NCBI RefSeq assembly: GCF_000429905.1
Contig: NZ_AUCT01000023.1
Location: 61,831-125,830, forward strand
Origin: Desulfatibacillum aliphaticivorans DSM 15576
Lineage (GTDB): Bacteria > Desulfobacterota > Desulfobacteria > Desulfobacterales > Desulfatibacillaceae
Length of the DNA: 64,000 bases
Direction of reading: 5' to 3'
A program made the position numbers and the translations under genes. Shown one piece after another: positions 1 through 8,513 of this stretch (its first letter is position 1; each line of letters opens with the position of its first letter). Under the pieces are notes generated by a model. That model had not been told where the DNA came from. It was given only the letters and a program-made list of their open reading frames with translations, and made no database searches.

Positions 1-917
1 CCGATGATGGGATACAAAATATTGTTAAAATCGTGAGCCACGCCGCCGGCCAAGGCGCCCAGGGCCTCCATTTTATGCGTCTGGCTGAGTTGCTGCTCCA
101 GCCGGATTTTTTCCTCCCGGGCGATTTTACTGGCTGTGACGTCTTCGATGAAATTTTGAAAATACGCCACGGATTTGTTTCCGTATTCATCGGATTCATA
201 CATGGAATGGGGAATAAGGCGCAGCCAGACAACTTCTTTTGCGGCGTTGAATATGCGGATTTCATAAGGGTCCACAGGCTCCAGGGTGGCGATGGCCCGG
301 GTGCGGTTTTCCAGGATTACGCCGTAATCATCAGGGTGAACCATATCTATGTAGCTGCGCCCTTGCCATGCGCTTCGCTCATACCCGGTTATTTCCGCCA
401 TCTTTTCATTGGCGTAAATAATGCAACCGTTGGTGTCGGAGATCATCATGCCGATGGGCGCGGACTCGATGAAATTTCTGTACCGCTCCTCGCTTTTTCG
501 CAAAGCCTGCTCGGCCCAATGCTGGTGGGTCAGATTCCTGGAAACTCCCCTGACGCCGGTTATACGGCCGTCTTCGTCCAGGATGGGCAGGCCGCTGACC
601 GCCAGGATCACTTCTCCGCCGTCCTTGCGAAGGACGGGAATCTCAACGTCCCTGAATGGCTCGCCCGAGTCCAGAACCCGCCGGATGCAAGGCTCCAGCA
701 GGGCCTCCCCGTCTTGGGGGGTTATGATTCGGGACAAATTTTCGCCGATCAGTGCTTCAGGAGGGCGTCCAATCATAAAACGGACGGACGGGCTGCTGAA
801 TATACAGTTTCCTTCGGGACAGACTTCCCACATCCAATCGCCGGTAATATCCAGCAGGGAATCAAACCGATCCTTGGCCAGGGCCGATTCCCCGCATTGG
901 GAAGTCGCTTTTTCCAT
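1..917 (-). CDS. PAS-domain sensor histidine kinase, C-terminal part outside the window
   Basis: Open frame on the minus strand running off the left edge; about 305 residues are visible. Two PAS domains are recognisable (about residues 18-120 and 142-260, the second with 'ANEKMAEITGYE' and 'VHPDDY'). A short linker then leads to the phospho-acceptor H-box 'LAGGVAHDFNNIL' at about residue 290, the last part visible. There is no membrane segment before the first PAS, so the visible part looks cytoplasmic. The ATPase domain must lie beyond base 1. The start is taken at the ATG at 917 because GGAG lies five bases upstream. The 'DFNNIL' form of the H-box is typical of hybrid kinases that often end in a receiver domain, but that part cannot be seen. 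Ligand and partner are unknown. Confidence 0.85.
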   Translation of the reverse strand, partial: MEKATSQCGESALAKDRFDSLLDITGDWMWEVCPEGNCIFSSPSVRFMIGRPPEALIGENLSRIITPQDGEALLEPCIRRVLDSGEPFRDVEIPVLRKDGGEVILAVSGLPILDEDGRITGVRGVSRNLTHQHWAEQALRKSEERYRNFIESAPIGMMISDTNGCIIYANEKMAEITGYERSAWQGRSYIDMVHPDDYGVILENRTRAIATLEPVDPYEIRIFNAAKEVVWLRLIPHSMYESDEYGNKSVAYFQNFIEDVTASKIAREEKIRLEQQLSQTHKMEALGALAGGVAHDFNNILYPII

Positions 918-1067
918 GAATGCTCCGGATTCAAGATAATAGCGGCTATCTTCCACCAAGCCATTTACAAAAACAGCCTTCCTGGCCGTCAAACTCCTCC
1001 GCGATGCATGATGCAGGACGCGGGGGAAATGTACTGACAATGAATTGCACGACGCCGGATCAGCGGG

Positions 1068-1745
1068 CTACTTGGCCGCTTCCCTTCCGGCCCGGTATAT
1101 GCTTCTTAGCATTGGGCTGAAGATCATGACCATGCTCTTCTTGACCCAGTCCTTGTACTCACTGCTTTTGGGGGGCAACCCCAATACCATGGCCTGGCAA
1201 TAGCTGGCGCCCAGATAATGCATCACCAACGCATTGAACGCGTCCTGGAAGCGCAACGTCAGGTCCGGAGGGGTCGTGGGGGGGAAATTCTTTTTAACGT
1301 TCTCAAGGGTTCCCTGCAGCATGCCTATAATATACTCATACCCGGGAATGGGCTCCTCGCCGCTGTCCTGGGGGAGATTCAGGGCGATAATCTTCAGGGA
1401 TTCGGGCCTTTCATCATAAAAAACGAATAGCTCTTCCAGATAAAACTCCAGGCCGGCCTCAGCCCGCATGTCCGCGGTTTGGGAAAGCCAGGCCGCACTG
1501 GCATCTTCAATATCCTGGCAAATTTCCTTAAGGATGGTCTCAAACAGGATGGCTTTGCTGGGAAAATGATAACGAATTATGCCGTGTTCAAACTCTCCCT
1601 CCGACGCTATCATCCGGATGCTGGCGGAATGGTACGGCTGCCTGGAAAACACGGTCCTTGCCGCTTCGACAATTCTTTCCCGGGTGGCCTGCCCTCGGCT
1701 TAACACGGCCCTATTCTCCTGCGTTGTTTTTGTTTTGGCGCTCAT
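1068..1745 (-). CDS. TetR/AcrR family transcriptional regulator
   Basis: A 225-residue protein. The N-terminal helix-turn-helix of the TetR family is clear at about residues 16-65 ('TRERIVEAARTVFSRQ', 'IRMIASEGEFEHGIIRYHF', 'SKAILFETIL'). The 'GIIRYHF' recognition-helix end corresponds to the usual 'xxxLYYHF'. The C-terminal ligand pocket is not family-identifiable. The gene is divergent from the crotonase gene at 2157 across a 411-base gap that contains a 10-bp perfect palindrome. This suggests it represses itself and the crotonase gene, probably in response to an acyl-CoA or fatty acid (inference). The ATG start has AAGG seven bases upstream. Confidence 0.9.
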   Translation of the reverse strand: MSAKTKTTQENRAVLSRGQATRERIVEAARTVFSRQPYHSASIRMIASEGEFEHGIIRYHFPSKAILFETILKEICQDIEDASAAWLSQTADMRAEAGLEFYLEELFVFYDERPESLKIIALNLPQDSGEEPIPGYEYIIGMLQGTLENVKKNFPPTTPPDLTLRFQDAFNALVMHYLGASYCQAMVLGLPPKSSEYKDWVKKSMVMIFSPMLRSIYRAGREAAK

Positions 1746-2156
1746 AGGTTAGCCTTGTGGATGGATTGGGATCTGACAGTGGTATCCATAACCAATAGCA
1801 GAAGTGTAGACCGGGAATATGGGTCTGTCAACTTGCGTCATGACGATAATCGGCTTGACACAGGGCGTGTTTTTGGGCCACATTAGTTTTACGACCGTGA
1901 AACACCTTGTTATTCGGGACCCTACGGCTTTCAGGCCCCACTAGTCAAACCATTGGATAGATGAATTTTTTTTGGAATTTTCAGCGGTTTTTCCGGGATT
2001 TTTCCCTTTTCATCGAATTTTTTCGGCCGCAGGTCCTTTTGGGGCCTTGGCCTGGATAAGTTATTTGAGAAGTCATCCGGCAAACGTTTTAACCCTCACG
2101 TCTGACAAAATGCGGGAAAAAATCGAGCCTGCACGCCAGTTCCTTAAGGAGGAAAA
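1746..2156. other. Divergent intergenic control region
   Basis: This stretch has no gene. It separates the TetR gene (leftward) from the crotonase gene (rightward). It contains the palindrome CGTCATGACG at 1836-1845, flanked by TGTCAA at 1826-1831 and TTGACA at 1855-1860; the TTGACA could be a rightward -35 box. No convincing -10 box was found at the proper distance. AAGGAGG at about 2146 serves the crotonase start. Confidence 0.5.
1836..1845. promoter_or_regulatory. Candidate TetR operator (10-bp perfect palindrome)
   Basis: CGTCATGACG is a perfect palindrome between a divergent TetR gene and its likely target. It sits inside the outer repeat TGTCAA (1826-1831) / TTGACA (1855-1860), whose centre is offset by about 2.5 bases. 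Position and symmetry fit an operator; there is no experimental basis. Confidence 0.4.
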
Positions 2157-3017
2157 ATGAGTTACCAGGACATTCTGTATGATGTGGAAGACGGCATATT
2201 GACCATCACTCTCAATCGGCCGGACCGGTTGAACGCCTTTACCATCACCATGAAAAGCGAAATCATTGACGCCCTGGATCGGGCCGACAATGACGATGAC
2301 GTCCGGGCCATCATATTTACGGGAGCTGGCCGGGCTTTTTGCGCTGGCATGGAGCTGGGCGCAGAAGGCAACATTTTCGGGTACGAAATCCCCCAAAAGG
2401 AGCCCTATAACATAGAGGAAATCAGGGATTCGGGCGGCGAGGTGAGCCTGCGGATTTACGACTGCAAAAAGCCGGTCATCGCGGCCATCAACGGGCCGGC
2501 CGTGGGCGTGGGCATTACCATGACGCTTGGCATGGACTTCCGGCTGGCGTCTGAAAAAGCCAAGCTGGGTTTTGTGTTCTCCCAAAGGGGGCTTTGCATC
2601 GAGGCCTGCTCCAGCTGGTTTTTGCCCCGGATCGTGGGCGTTTCCCAGGCTTTGGAATGGGCCTATTCCGGGGAGGTCTTCCCGGCCCAGGAAGGCAAGG
2701 ACGGCGGCCTGATCCGCTCGCTCCACGCGCCCGAGGATCTCTTGCCCGCAGCCAAAGCCCTGGCCAAGAAATTTACGGAAAAAACCGCGCCCATTTCCAT
2801 CGCGCTCAACCGCCAGCTTATGTACAAAATGATGGGCGCTTCCCATCCCATGGACGCCCACAACATGGACTCCCGGTCGATTTACTATGCCAGCGAAACG
2901 GACGGCAAGGAAGGCGTCATGTCCTTCCTGGAAAAACGGGCGCCGGAATTTAAGGTCAAGGTGTCCGACGGCATGCCCTATTTCTACCCCTGGTGGACTC
3001 CCCGCAAGCCGGAGTAA
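2157..3017 (+). CDS. Enoyl-CoA hydratase/isomerase (crotonase) family protein
   Basis: A 286-residue crotonase-fold enzyme. The N-terminal 'ITLNRPDRLNAF' and the oxyanion-hole segment 'FCAGMELG' are typical. A second backbone site is in 'AAINGPAVGVGITMTLGMD', and the acid/base region reads 'SQRGLCIEACSSWFLPRIVG', where a single Glu is placed as expected. It probably hydrates or isomerises an enoyl-CoA in acyl-CoA oxidation; the exact substrate cannot be read. It is somewhat longer than standard short-chain hydratases (about 260) because of a C-terminal tail ending 'YPWWTPRKPE'. The ATG is preceded by AAGGAGG. Divergent from a TetR gene and followed by a terminator, so it looks monocistronic. 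Confidence 0.92.
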   Translation: MSYQDILYDVEDGILTITLNRPDRLNAFTITMKSEIIDALDRADNDDDVRAIIFTGAGRAFCAGMELGAEGNIFGYEIPQKEPYNIEEIRDSGGEVSLRIYDCKKPVIAAINGPAVGVGITMTLGMDFRLASEKAKLGFVFSQRGLCIEACSSWFLPRIVGVSQALEWAYSGEVFPAQEGKDGGLIRSLHAPEDLLPAAKALAKKFTEKTAPISIALNRQLMYKMMGASHPMDAHNMDSRSIYYASETDGKEGVMSFLEKRAPEFKVKVSDGMPYFYPWWTPRKPE

Positions 3018-3050
3018 AAGAACGATCCCACAAAGCATTGATTCACAAAT

Positions 3051-3082
3051 GCCGGAGCGCGGCGAAAGCGCTCCGGCCTTTT
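3051..3082 (+). terminator. Rho-independent terminator after the crotonase gene
   Basis: A perfect 10-bp stem (GCCGGAGCGC / GCGCTCCGGC) with a 7-base loop lies 34 bases after the stop codon and is followed by CTTTTCC. Confidence 0.8.
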
Positions 3083-3122
3083 CCAATTCCGGCAATTATT
3101 TCGGCGGACATTTATGAATCCG

Positions 3123-3698
3123 TTATGGGCGAATGAGCAGGCCATTGGTCAGGAATTCGAATAACAGAGCCAGCTCGCGCTCTCTGTCTTGATCCGGATC
3201 AATGGTGCGCGCATAGGTGAAAGCCTGAGAAATCTTGAAAAGGGCGTATCCAATAAGCCGTTCATCCGTGTCGCGGAAAAGGCCCTTTTCACCCCCGTCC
3301 CGGAGGATGTCGGCGATGATGTCCACCATGCCTTGTTCCACCACGGCCTGAAACCGCTTGTTTAAAAATGGAGAGTAAAGCCCCTCGTTGTTTTGCAGCA
3401 CACGCACCATAAAATTGTCCTGGGAAAAATAGTCAAAGGCGATTTCCAGGATGCGCCTCAGCTTGACCAGCGGGTCTTCTACGGAGCCTAATTTTCTAAA
3501 GATTTCCTTTCTTGCAGCCAGGGCCTCGCTGATAAACAGCCCGACAAACAGATCCTCTTTGCTTTTAAAATGCTGGTACAAAGTTTTTTTAGACATCTGC
3601 ACATCCTTGCAGATTTCGTCCATGGTGGTTTTTTTAAAGCCGAATCTGTCAAACCGCCGCCGGGCCGCATCAAATATTTTCCGTTCCGTCTCGTTCAT
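3123..3698 (-). CDS. TetR/AcrR family transcriptional regulator
   Basis: A 191-residue regulator from the ATG at 3698, chosen because AGGGAAAAG lies just upstream; an in-frame upstream start at 3746 lacks such a site. The helix-turn-helix is at residues 1-50: 'IFDAARRRFDRFGFKKTTM', 'ICKDVQMSKKTLYQHFKSKE'. The rest is an all-helical ligand and dimer domain without recognisable specificity. It is the last gene of a minus-strand group that begins with the cupin (5246) and metallo-hydrolase (4765) genes, separated from them by 233 bases holding a long inverted repeat. It may control that group; a candidate operator lies upstream of the cupin gene. Confidence 0.9.
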   Translation of the reverse strand: MNETERKIFDAARRRFDRFGFKKTTMDEICKDVQMSKKTLYQHFKSKEDLFVGLFISEALAARKEIFRKLGSVEDPLVKLRRILEIAFDYFSQDNFMVRVLQNNEGLYSPFLNKRFQAVVEQGMVDIIADILRDGGEKGLFRDTDERLIGYALFKISQAFTYARTIDPDQDRERELALLFEFLTNGLLIRP

Positions 3699-3863
3699 TA
3701 GTCTTTTCCCTGGCAGGCTCTCTCGCCCGCAAGGCCCTGTCCACAATTATAAAAATAGAAAACTGATTCGTTCTCTTTGTAACCGTGCAATGGATATCTA
3801 TGCAAGAATATTTTCGAGGCCGGAGGACAGAGCGGCCGGAGCACAGCAAATCCGGGCAACATG

Positions 3864-3913
3864 CAATAAGCCGGGAGGCGTCCTTTGGAATGCGCGCCCG
3901 TCCCGGCTTATTG
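3864..3913. repeat. Long inverted repeat, 13-bp arms
   Basis: CAATAAGCCGGGA (3864-3876) and its exact complement TCCCGGCTTATTG (3901-3913) flank a 24-base loop. It sits just downstream of the metallo-hydrolase stop codon on the minus strand. There is no T tract on either side, so it may be an mRNA-stabilising hairpin rather than a classical terminator. Confidence 0.6.
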
Positions 3914-3931
3914 ATGGATAAATATTGTGCG

Positions 3932-4765
3932 TTAAACTCCGTTCACAAGCAAAGACGGTTCGTGTCCCGGAATCAGATATCCTGGTTCGTCCTTGGGAAC
4001 CATGGCTCGAATTTGGGACATGGCGTCGTAAAAGCCGAAAGAATCGTAAATGACCGTGTGGGGAATAGCGGGGCCGTATATCGAAGAGCCCTGGGGAATG
4101 GCGTGCTTGGCGCCGTGCATGTCCGTCACCTCAGTGGATTGGGGAAAGGCCAGAAAGTTGAACAAGGCGATATCCCCAAGCAATACCACGTTTCCCTTGG
4201 CTGTGTTTACGCACACAACCTGGCTGCCCTGACTGTGCCCGCCGGGCATTTTGTACAGGCGCACCCCTTCATCCACGTCCAGGATTCCGTCCGCAAACGA
4301 AATCTTGAAATTTCTTAACTCCTCGATAATTCCTTCATCGTAATCGTTCCGGATTTTCTGATGGGGGTAAGGGCTTAATAGATTATGCCACTCATCCTTT
4401 TGAAAAATAAAACGGGCTTTTGGGAACAACCCGCAATTACCCGCATGGTCGTTGTGGAGATGGGTCAGGATGACCGTCTCGATATCCTCCCTGGAAAGCC
4501 CGTTCTCCTTCAAAGCCGCTTCCACGAAAGGGGCGCCGCCTTCGGCCGGCAGCATTCCCCACGCCTTGCCGTCCACAATGAACTTTTCATTGATGCCCGT
4601 GTCCACCAGAATGACCCTATCCCTGCTCTTTAAAAGAAATCCCAGATAGGGGGCGGCCATGGAAAAGTCCTCTTCCAGGGGAGGACTCATGGGCGGCCAG
4701 ACCAATGATAAAGACGCCTCGATTTTCCCGAAATACAATACCTTGATTTCCCACTCTTTCATCAT
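3932..4765 (-). CDS. Metallo-beta-lactamase fold hydrolase (lactonase-like)
   Basis: A 277-residue protein of the metallo-beta-lactamase fold. The metal-binding set is complete: 'THLHNDHAGN' (HxHxDH), 'MPGGHSQGSQ', 'VLLGDIAL' and the C-terminal 'LIPGHEPSL'. Arrangement and length resemble N-acyl-homoserine-lactone lactonases and related ring-opening hydrolases, but homologues act on many esters and thioesters, so the substrate is open. There is no signal peptide, so it is cytoplasmic. It follows the cupin gene by 43 bases and probably shares its transcript. Two adjacent ATG codons (4765 and 4762) follow AAAGGAG; either could start. Confidence 0.88.
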   Translation of the reverse strand: MMKEWEIKVLYFGKIEASLSLVWPPMSPPLEEDFSMAAPYLGFLLKSRDRVILVDTGINEKFIVDGKAWGMLPAEGGAPFVEAALKENGLSREDIETVILTHLHNDHAGNCGLFPKARFIFQKDEWHNLLSPYPHQKIRNDYDEGIIEELRNFKISFADGILDVDEGVRLYKMPGGHSQGSQVVCVNTAKGNVVLLGDIALFNFLAFPQSTEVTDMHGAKHAIPQGSSIYGPAIPHTVIYDSFGFYDAMSQIRAMVPKDEPGYLIPGHEPSLLVNGV

Positions 4766-4808
4766 TTTTCTCCTTTGCCGGGGGTTCCCGCCGGCGGGTC
4801 TGAGAGTA

Positions 4809-5246
4809 TCAACCGCAGGCGGATTTTTTCATCTCAATGCCTTGGGGAAGCTCAGGGACGCAGTCCACGCCGTCGCCGGGACAGTCGATAATGCAAAGCA
4901 GCTCCACGGGCTCGTCGCCCTTGACCACGCCCTTGTGCGGCTCGTTTTCGTAAAAGTAAACCGTGTCTCCGGGGCCAGCCTCCACCACTTCTCCGTCGCC
5001 GTTTTCAAACACCATGGTTCCGGAAAGAATATGGGGCGACTGGATGTACTTGTGCTCGTGCAGGGGCATGGCCTCCAAGGGAAGCCCGGGCTGCAAGGTG
5101 TATTTTCTCACCGCGTAACTATGCCGGTATTTGTCGTCCCCGACCTGATTACTGATAATCCATTGGATTTGATAAAATTTTTCAGGCAATCCAAAAGCCT
5201 TGCCCACGTCGATAAAATCCACGTCTTCCAGTTTGCGTAAAATCAT
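4809..5246 (-). CDS. Cupin-domain protein
   Basis: A 145-residue single-domain cupin. The first metal motif is visible as 'PLHEHKYIQSPHILSG' and the second as 'AGPGDTVYFYENEPHKGV', with the expected His and Glu ligands. Such proteins bind a metal and act as small dioxygenases, isomerases or sensors; nothing here selects between these. A Cys-containing C-terminus ('IIDCPGDGVDCVPE') is unusual for the fold. It is the first gene of a probable operon with the metallo-hydrolase and perhaps the TetR gene. The ATG is preceded by AAAGGAG. A 19-bp palindrome lies about 175 bases upstream. Confidence 0.85.
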   Translation of the reverse strand: MILRKLEDVDFIDVGKAFGLPEKFYQIQWIISNQVGDDKYRHSYAVRKYTLQPGLPLEAMPLHEHKYIQSPHILSGTMVFENGDGEVVEAGPGDTVYFYENEPHKGVVKGDEPVELLCIIDCPGDGVDCVPELPQGIEMKKSACG

Positions 5247-5421
5247 TGGTTTTCTCCTTTGTTTGGGTTTGGGGTTTTGCTCAAGGTCCGCCGATTATTG
5301 ATGAGGCGGGCGGCGGGGCTTGCGTTGCCATGAGAACTTGGGGCCGCGATAACAAATAAACTATTTTGGTTTTTCAGTTTCCACAAGATCAAAAAACAGG
5401 CCGCGCCGCCAGCCGGACACA

Positions 5422-5440
5422 TAAAACTAAATTAGTTTTA
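5422..5440. promoter_or_regulatory. Candidate operator: 19-bp palindrome
   Basis: TAAAACTAA and TTAGTTTTA form 9-bp perfect arms around one central base. The site lies in the 264-base gap upstream of the cupin operon, which ends in a TetR gene. Size and symmetry suit a TetR-type operator. Confidence 0.45.
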
Positions 5441-5510
5441 TAGTTTCCTACAGGAACAACAATCCCTTGTCAATAAAAATCCATAGCTGCTTATTGAGCC
5501 GACGCCCTCA

Positions 5511-6275
5511 TCAAGGCTGGACGATCACCATGCAGCATATCCAGCCGGTTATTGGGGACCGTTGAAAAATCAGGGTCCTGGGAACGCCTTTCCAGGAGTA
5601 TTCCACCTGGCCTTTCGCCTCTTTGCGGACGGTTTTCATGGCCGCGGCCATGGTGGGTTCATTTTGCTTTTCCGGGTTTGCAAAAATTTTCTGGGGCATA
5701 TAGTGAATCACGGTGTTCAATTCCGGGGTCATGGCGAAAAAATGCATGCCTTTAGGCAGGTCAAAGCTCTTTTTGATAATCTCGGAAAGATCCTCCAGAA
5801 AGATGGAAACTCCCACCGCGCCCACGACGCGGTCTTCATCCAAGACAGGCGCGCCGCAAAAGACGGCCTTTTTTCCGGTGCTTCTGCTCACCAGGGGATG
5901 GGCGAATATTTTTTCCCCATTCATGAGCGGCTGAAAGTAATCCCGATCCTTGAGGTTTTTATCCACGAGGCCCTTTTCAGGGGTCCAATACTCGCCGTCC
6001 GGTTTGATAAACACAACCACCAGATGGGGGTGGGCTTCCTGATAGGCAGTAATGAGCGGACGCATGGACTCCCACTCGCCGGACCGCACCTGATTGGTTT
6101 GCGCCAGCATGTCCAGGTCAGCCGTAATGCTGGAAATATGCAGGTCCAGCAGGTTGGTAAAGGCGTTCAACAGGCTGTTTTCCAGGGGACGGGTTTGGGC
6201 GCTGTCCTCGGAAGCCCAGGCAAAGGGGCAGGCCAGGAGTCCAAAAAGCAATACGGCGATCACGACTTTTTTCAT
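5511..6275 (-). CDS. Exported Cache-domain sensory protein
   Basis: A 254-residue protein with a clear signal peptide ('MKKVVIAVLLFGLLACPFAWA', cleavage after AWA). One double-PDC Cache-type sensor domain follows. Signature pieces are 'FIKPDGEYWTPEKGL', 'KNLKDRDYFQPLMNGE', 'HPLVSRSTGKKAVF' and 'DEDRVVGAVGVSIFLEDLS'. It carries no kinase, HAMP or methyl-accepting domain and no C-terminal membrane anchor, so it appears to be a free periplasmic ligand-binding version of a domain normally found in receptors. ATG with GGAGG upstream. The partner is not apparent; the neighbouring genes are unrelated. Confidence 0.82.
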   Translation of the reverse strand: MKKVVIAVLLFGLLACPFAWASEDSAQTRPLENSLLNAFTNLLDLHISSITADLDMLAQTNQVRSGEWESMRPLITAYQEAHPHLVVVFIKPDGEYWTPEKGLVDKNLKDRDYFQPLMNGEKIFAHPLVSRSTGKKAVFCGAPVLDEDRVVGAVGVSIFLEDLSEIIKKSFDLPKGMHFFAMTPELNTVIHYMPQKIFANPEKQNEPTMAAAMKTVRKEAKGQVEYSWKGVPRTLIFQRSPITGWICCMVIVQP

Positions 6276-6630
6276 GGGTAACCTCCTGGGCGAGAGTTGC
6301 GTTAGTGGGTTGTTTGCTGCACGGCGGTGGTATAGCTTGAAATTGTATCAAAAAGGGATGGTTGGAATCAAAATAGTTTTTTTCATAGGGCGCCAACTGC
6401 AAGAAGGAATTCTGCCATTCCATCTATATCGAGCTATGGGCAGATGAAAATATGATAAAATCGGACCAAGTGTGATGTATTTCATTGACAAAGGATGAGC
6501 ACTCTCTCAAATTGACCGCGGGTTGGTAATCCTTATTATAATTTTCTTAATAGAAATAACTTATAACACTGCTGGAAGAGGGCGACTTTTCCGCTGAAAA
6601 GGCGGTGAAGAGCGCCGGACAGGAGGAGTC
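6276..6630. other. Intergenic region before the lipoprotein gene
   Basis: No gene is supported here. A TTGACA at about 6485 lacks a good -10 box at normal spacing. An AT-rich stretch (6520-6560) could hold the rightward promoter. AGGAGGAGTC directly precedes the ATG at 6631. Confidence 0.4.
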
Positions 6631-8313
6631 ATGGCCGCTATTAGAAAATCCTTGATACAACACAATTACTTGATATTAATAACCTTTTTATTGTTTATCG
6701 TCATTTTTTCGGGATGCCCTTTTGACGATGATGACGATTATCCTTTGCCGCAGGATCAAAAAAACGCGGCCGGCGTCAACAAAATTCCCGTTATTGTGGA
6801 ATTAGATGGAACCGGGCAAGTGGCCACAGTCACCCAGGGGGACAAGGTGTACATCATAGACATCACCGGCGCCACGGGAACCCTGGACCCGGATTCCATA
6901 GACATCCTCAGCATTGAGGAGGTGAACGTCAGCTCCTACCCGCCCGGCGTGGCCTTCCCGGACGGATTCATCAAGTTCAAGGTCATTGGGCTGACCCTGG
7001 GCGAGACCATTACCGCGACCATCACGTTTCCCACGGCCTTTCCCGCCGGGTCTGAATATTACAAGGTGACCGAAGACGGATTTGTGAAATACAATAACGC
7101 GGTCGTCAACGGCGCCGTGACCACTCTTACCCTCACCGACGGCCTGGACGGAGACCTGGACAAGCTGAAAAACGGGGAAATTCTGGATCCCGGAGCGCCC
7201 AGTTGGGATTGGATATCAGAGGGTGAAGGCAAACTAGCCAAACTTGTTGCGAGAGGCCCCAATTTGATTGGCGCTATGGTTCGCATATTCGTCCCGTGCG
7301 CAGGCAACAATAATTCCAGGCTGATAAAAGGGAGCAACCCGGAAGCTAACACTCAGGTCTTTTTCATAAACACCTACGCTGCCGACACGGCCTGGACCGT
7401 TCTCACGGACAGCCTGCCTAATTGGGTGACCGTCACTCCCACAAGCGGGACGGGCTCCGGAAAGATTACGGTGAAATTCTATTACTATCTGATGCCGGAC
7501 GGGACCAGCACTGTGAGCGTATTCTTACAGGATGACGCCGGTGAGGCCCAGGAGATAAGATACACGGTGGAAAAGGCCGATGCATCCGTCATGAAGGCGC
7601 CGGCGGGGTCCGTGGAGGAGCCAACGAATAACTCCACGGTGTCCGGCGTGGTTCCCATTTTCGGCTGGGCTGTGGACGACGGCGGCATTGAAAGCGTTTG
7701 GATCAGGAATGCGGACGACGATACTTTTTACGGCTACGGATTTTTGCTGGAATCGCCCACGCCGGACATTGAAAAGCAATACCCCGATTATCCCGGGTCG
7801 GGCTATGCCAAATGGTATTTTGACTGGTCCACGCTGAATCTTGCGGACGGCGCCTATAATCTTGAAGTGATAGCCTGGGACTGGAATTACAATCAAACAA
7901 CCATAGGAACCCTGGCCCTGACCGTGGACAACGCCAATGCAACCGCGCCCTTTGGGAGGATTGAAACGCCCATTCCCATGATGGCGTCCATGCCCGACCC
8001 TAACACGGGCGCTTCGTTCGATCATGAGGGGTGGGCGCTCACGCCCCTGCCCAATACCATCCCCACGGACGGCTCCACCATCAACGTGTATCTGGACGGG
8101 CTGTACATCGGGCATTTGGATGAATACAATCAATACAATTCCACTCCAGCCATAGCCTTTCCCGCGCTGAACAACCGCAATGGCGCAGGAGGCGGATGCA
8201 CTTTGGACTTGACCGGGCTGCGCAACGGCGTCCATTCCCTGGAATGGATCATTTACGACGATGCCGGAAACGCAGGAAGCACGGGCAAACGCTATTTTGT
8301 GGTGGAAAATTAG
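6631..8313 (+). CDS. Large exported lipoprotein with Ig-like domains
   Basis: A 560-residue protein. A hydrophobic N-terminus ends in 'IVIFSGCPFDDDDDY', consistent with a lipobox (Cys29) and an Asp-rich tether that favours inner-membrane or non-standard sorting. The body is beta-rich. At about residues 328-440 a bacterial Ig-like fold is visible ('EEPTNNSTVSGVVPIFGWA', 'NLADGAYNLEVIAWDWNYN'), and a similar module follows (about 445-558, 'TGLRNGVHSLEWIIYDDAG'). These modules are common in cell-surface and polysaccharide-associated proteins. No enzyme motif is visible. It stands alone, flanked by a convincing terminator at 8338. Confidence 0.8.
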   Translation: MAAIRKSLIQHNYLILITFLLFIVIFSGCPFDDDDDYPLPQDQKNAAGVNKIPVIVELDGTGQVATVTQGDKVYIIDITGATGTLDPDSIDILSIEEVNVSSYPPGVAFPDGFIKFKVIGLTLGETITATITFPTAFPAGSEYYKVTEDGFVKYNNAVVNGAVTTLTLTDGLDGDLDKLKNGEILDPGAPSWDWISEGEGKLAKLVARGPNLIGAMVRIFVPCAGNNNSRLIKGSNPEANTQVFFINTYAADTAWTVLTDSLPNWVTVTPTSGTGSGKITVKFYYYLMPDGTSTVSVFLQDDAGEAQEIRYTVEKADASVMKAPAGSVEEPTNNSTVSGVVPIFGWAVDDGGIESVWIRNADDDTFYGYGFLLESPTPDIEKQYPDYPGSGYAKWYFDWSTLNLADGAYNLEVIAWDWNYNQTTIGTLALTVDNANATAPFGRIETPIPMMASMPDPNTGASFDHEGWALTPLPNTIPTDGSTINVYLDGLYIGHLDEYNQYNSTPAIAFPALNNRNGAGGGCTLDLTGLRNGVHSLEWIIYDDAGNAGSTGKRYFVVEN

Positions 8314-8337
8314 GAATGATTTCATAATCGCAACTGA

Positions 8338-8372
8338 AGGGCGCCTGTTACCTTGGGCGCCCTTTCTTTTTC
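8338..8372 (+). terminator. Rho-independent terminator after the lipoprotein gene
   Basis: AGGGCGCC (8338-8345) pairs with GGCGCCCT (8356-8363), a 10-base loop between them, followed by TTCTTTTT. It starts 25 bases after the stop. Confidence 0.85.
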
Positions 8373-8513
8373 CTGCAATTCCAAACGCAACCTTGATTGC
8401 ATACCCGGCAAGGCTGTGCTAATGTCCGGGCATCAGGTTGGAGTGCAACCGGAATTCTGGCCTTTCCGTGGGGGACGGAGGGCCGTTGAACCTTCAAGCC
8501 ACGACGGACGTCC

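Noticed and set aside
33..1037. A 334-codon plus-strand frame at the left edge
   Set aside because: It is the exact antisense register of the PAS histidine kinase gene, whose translation shows PAS and H-box motifs; the plus-strand product has no recognisable features.
2073..3095. A 340-codon minus-strand frame
   Set aside because: It is the shadow of the crotonase gene, and the crotonase has a ribosome site and full family motifs.
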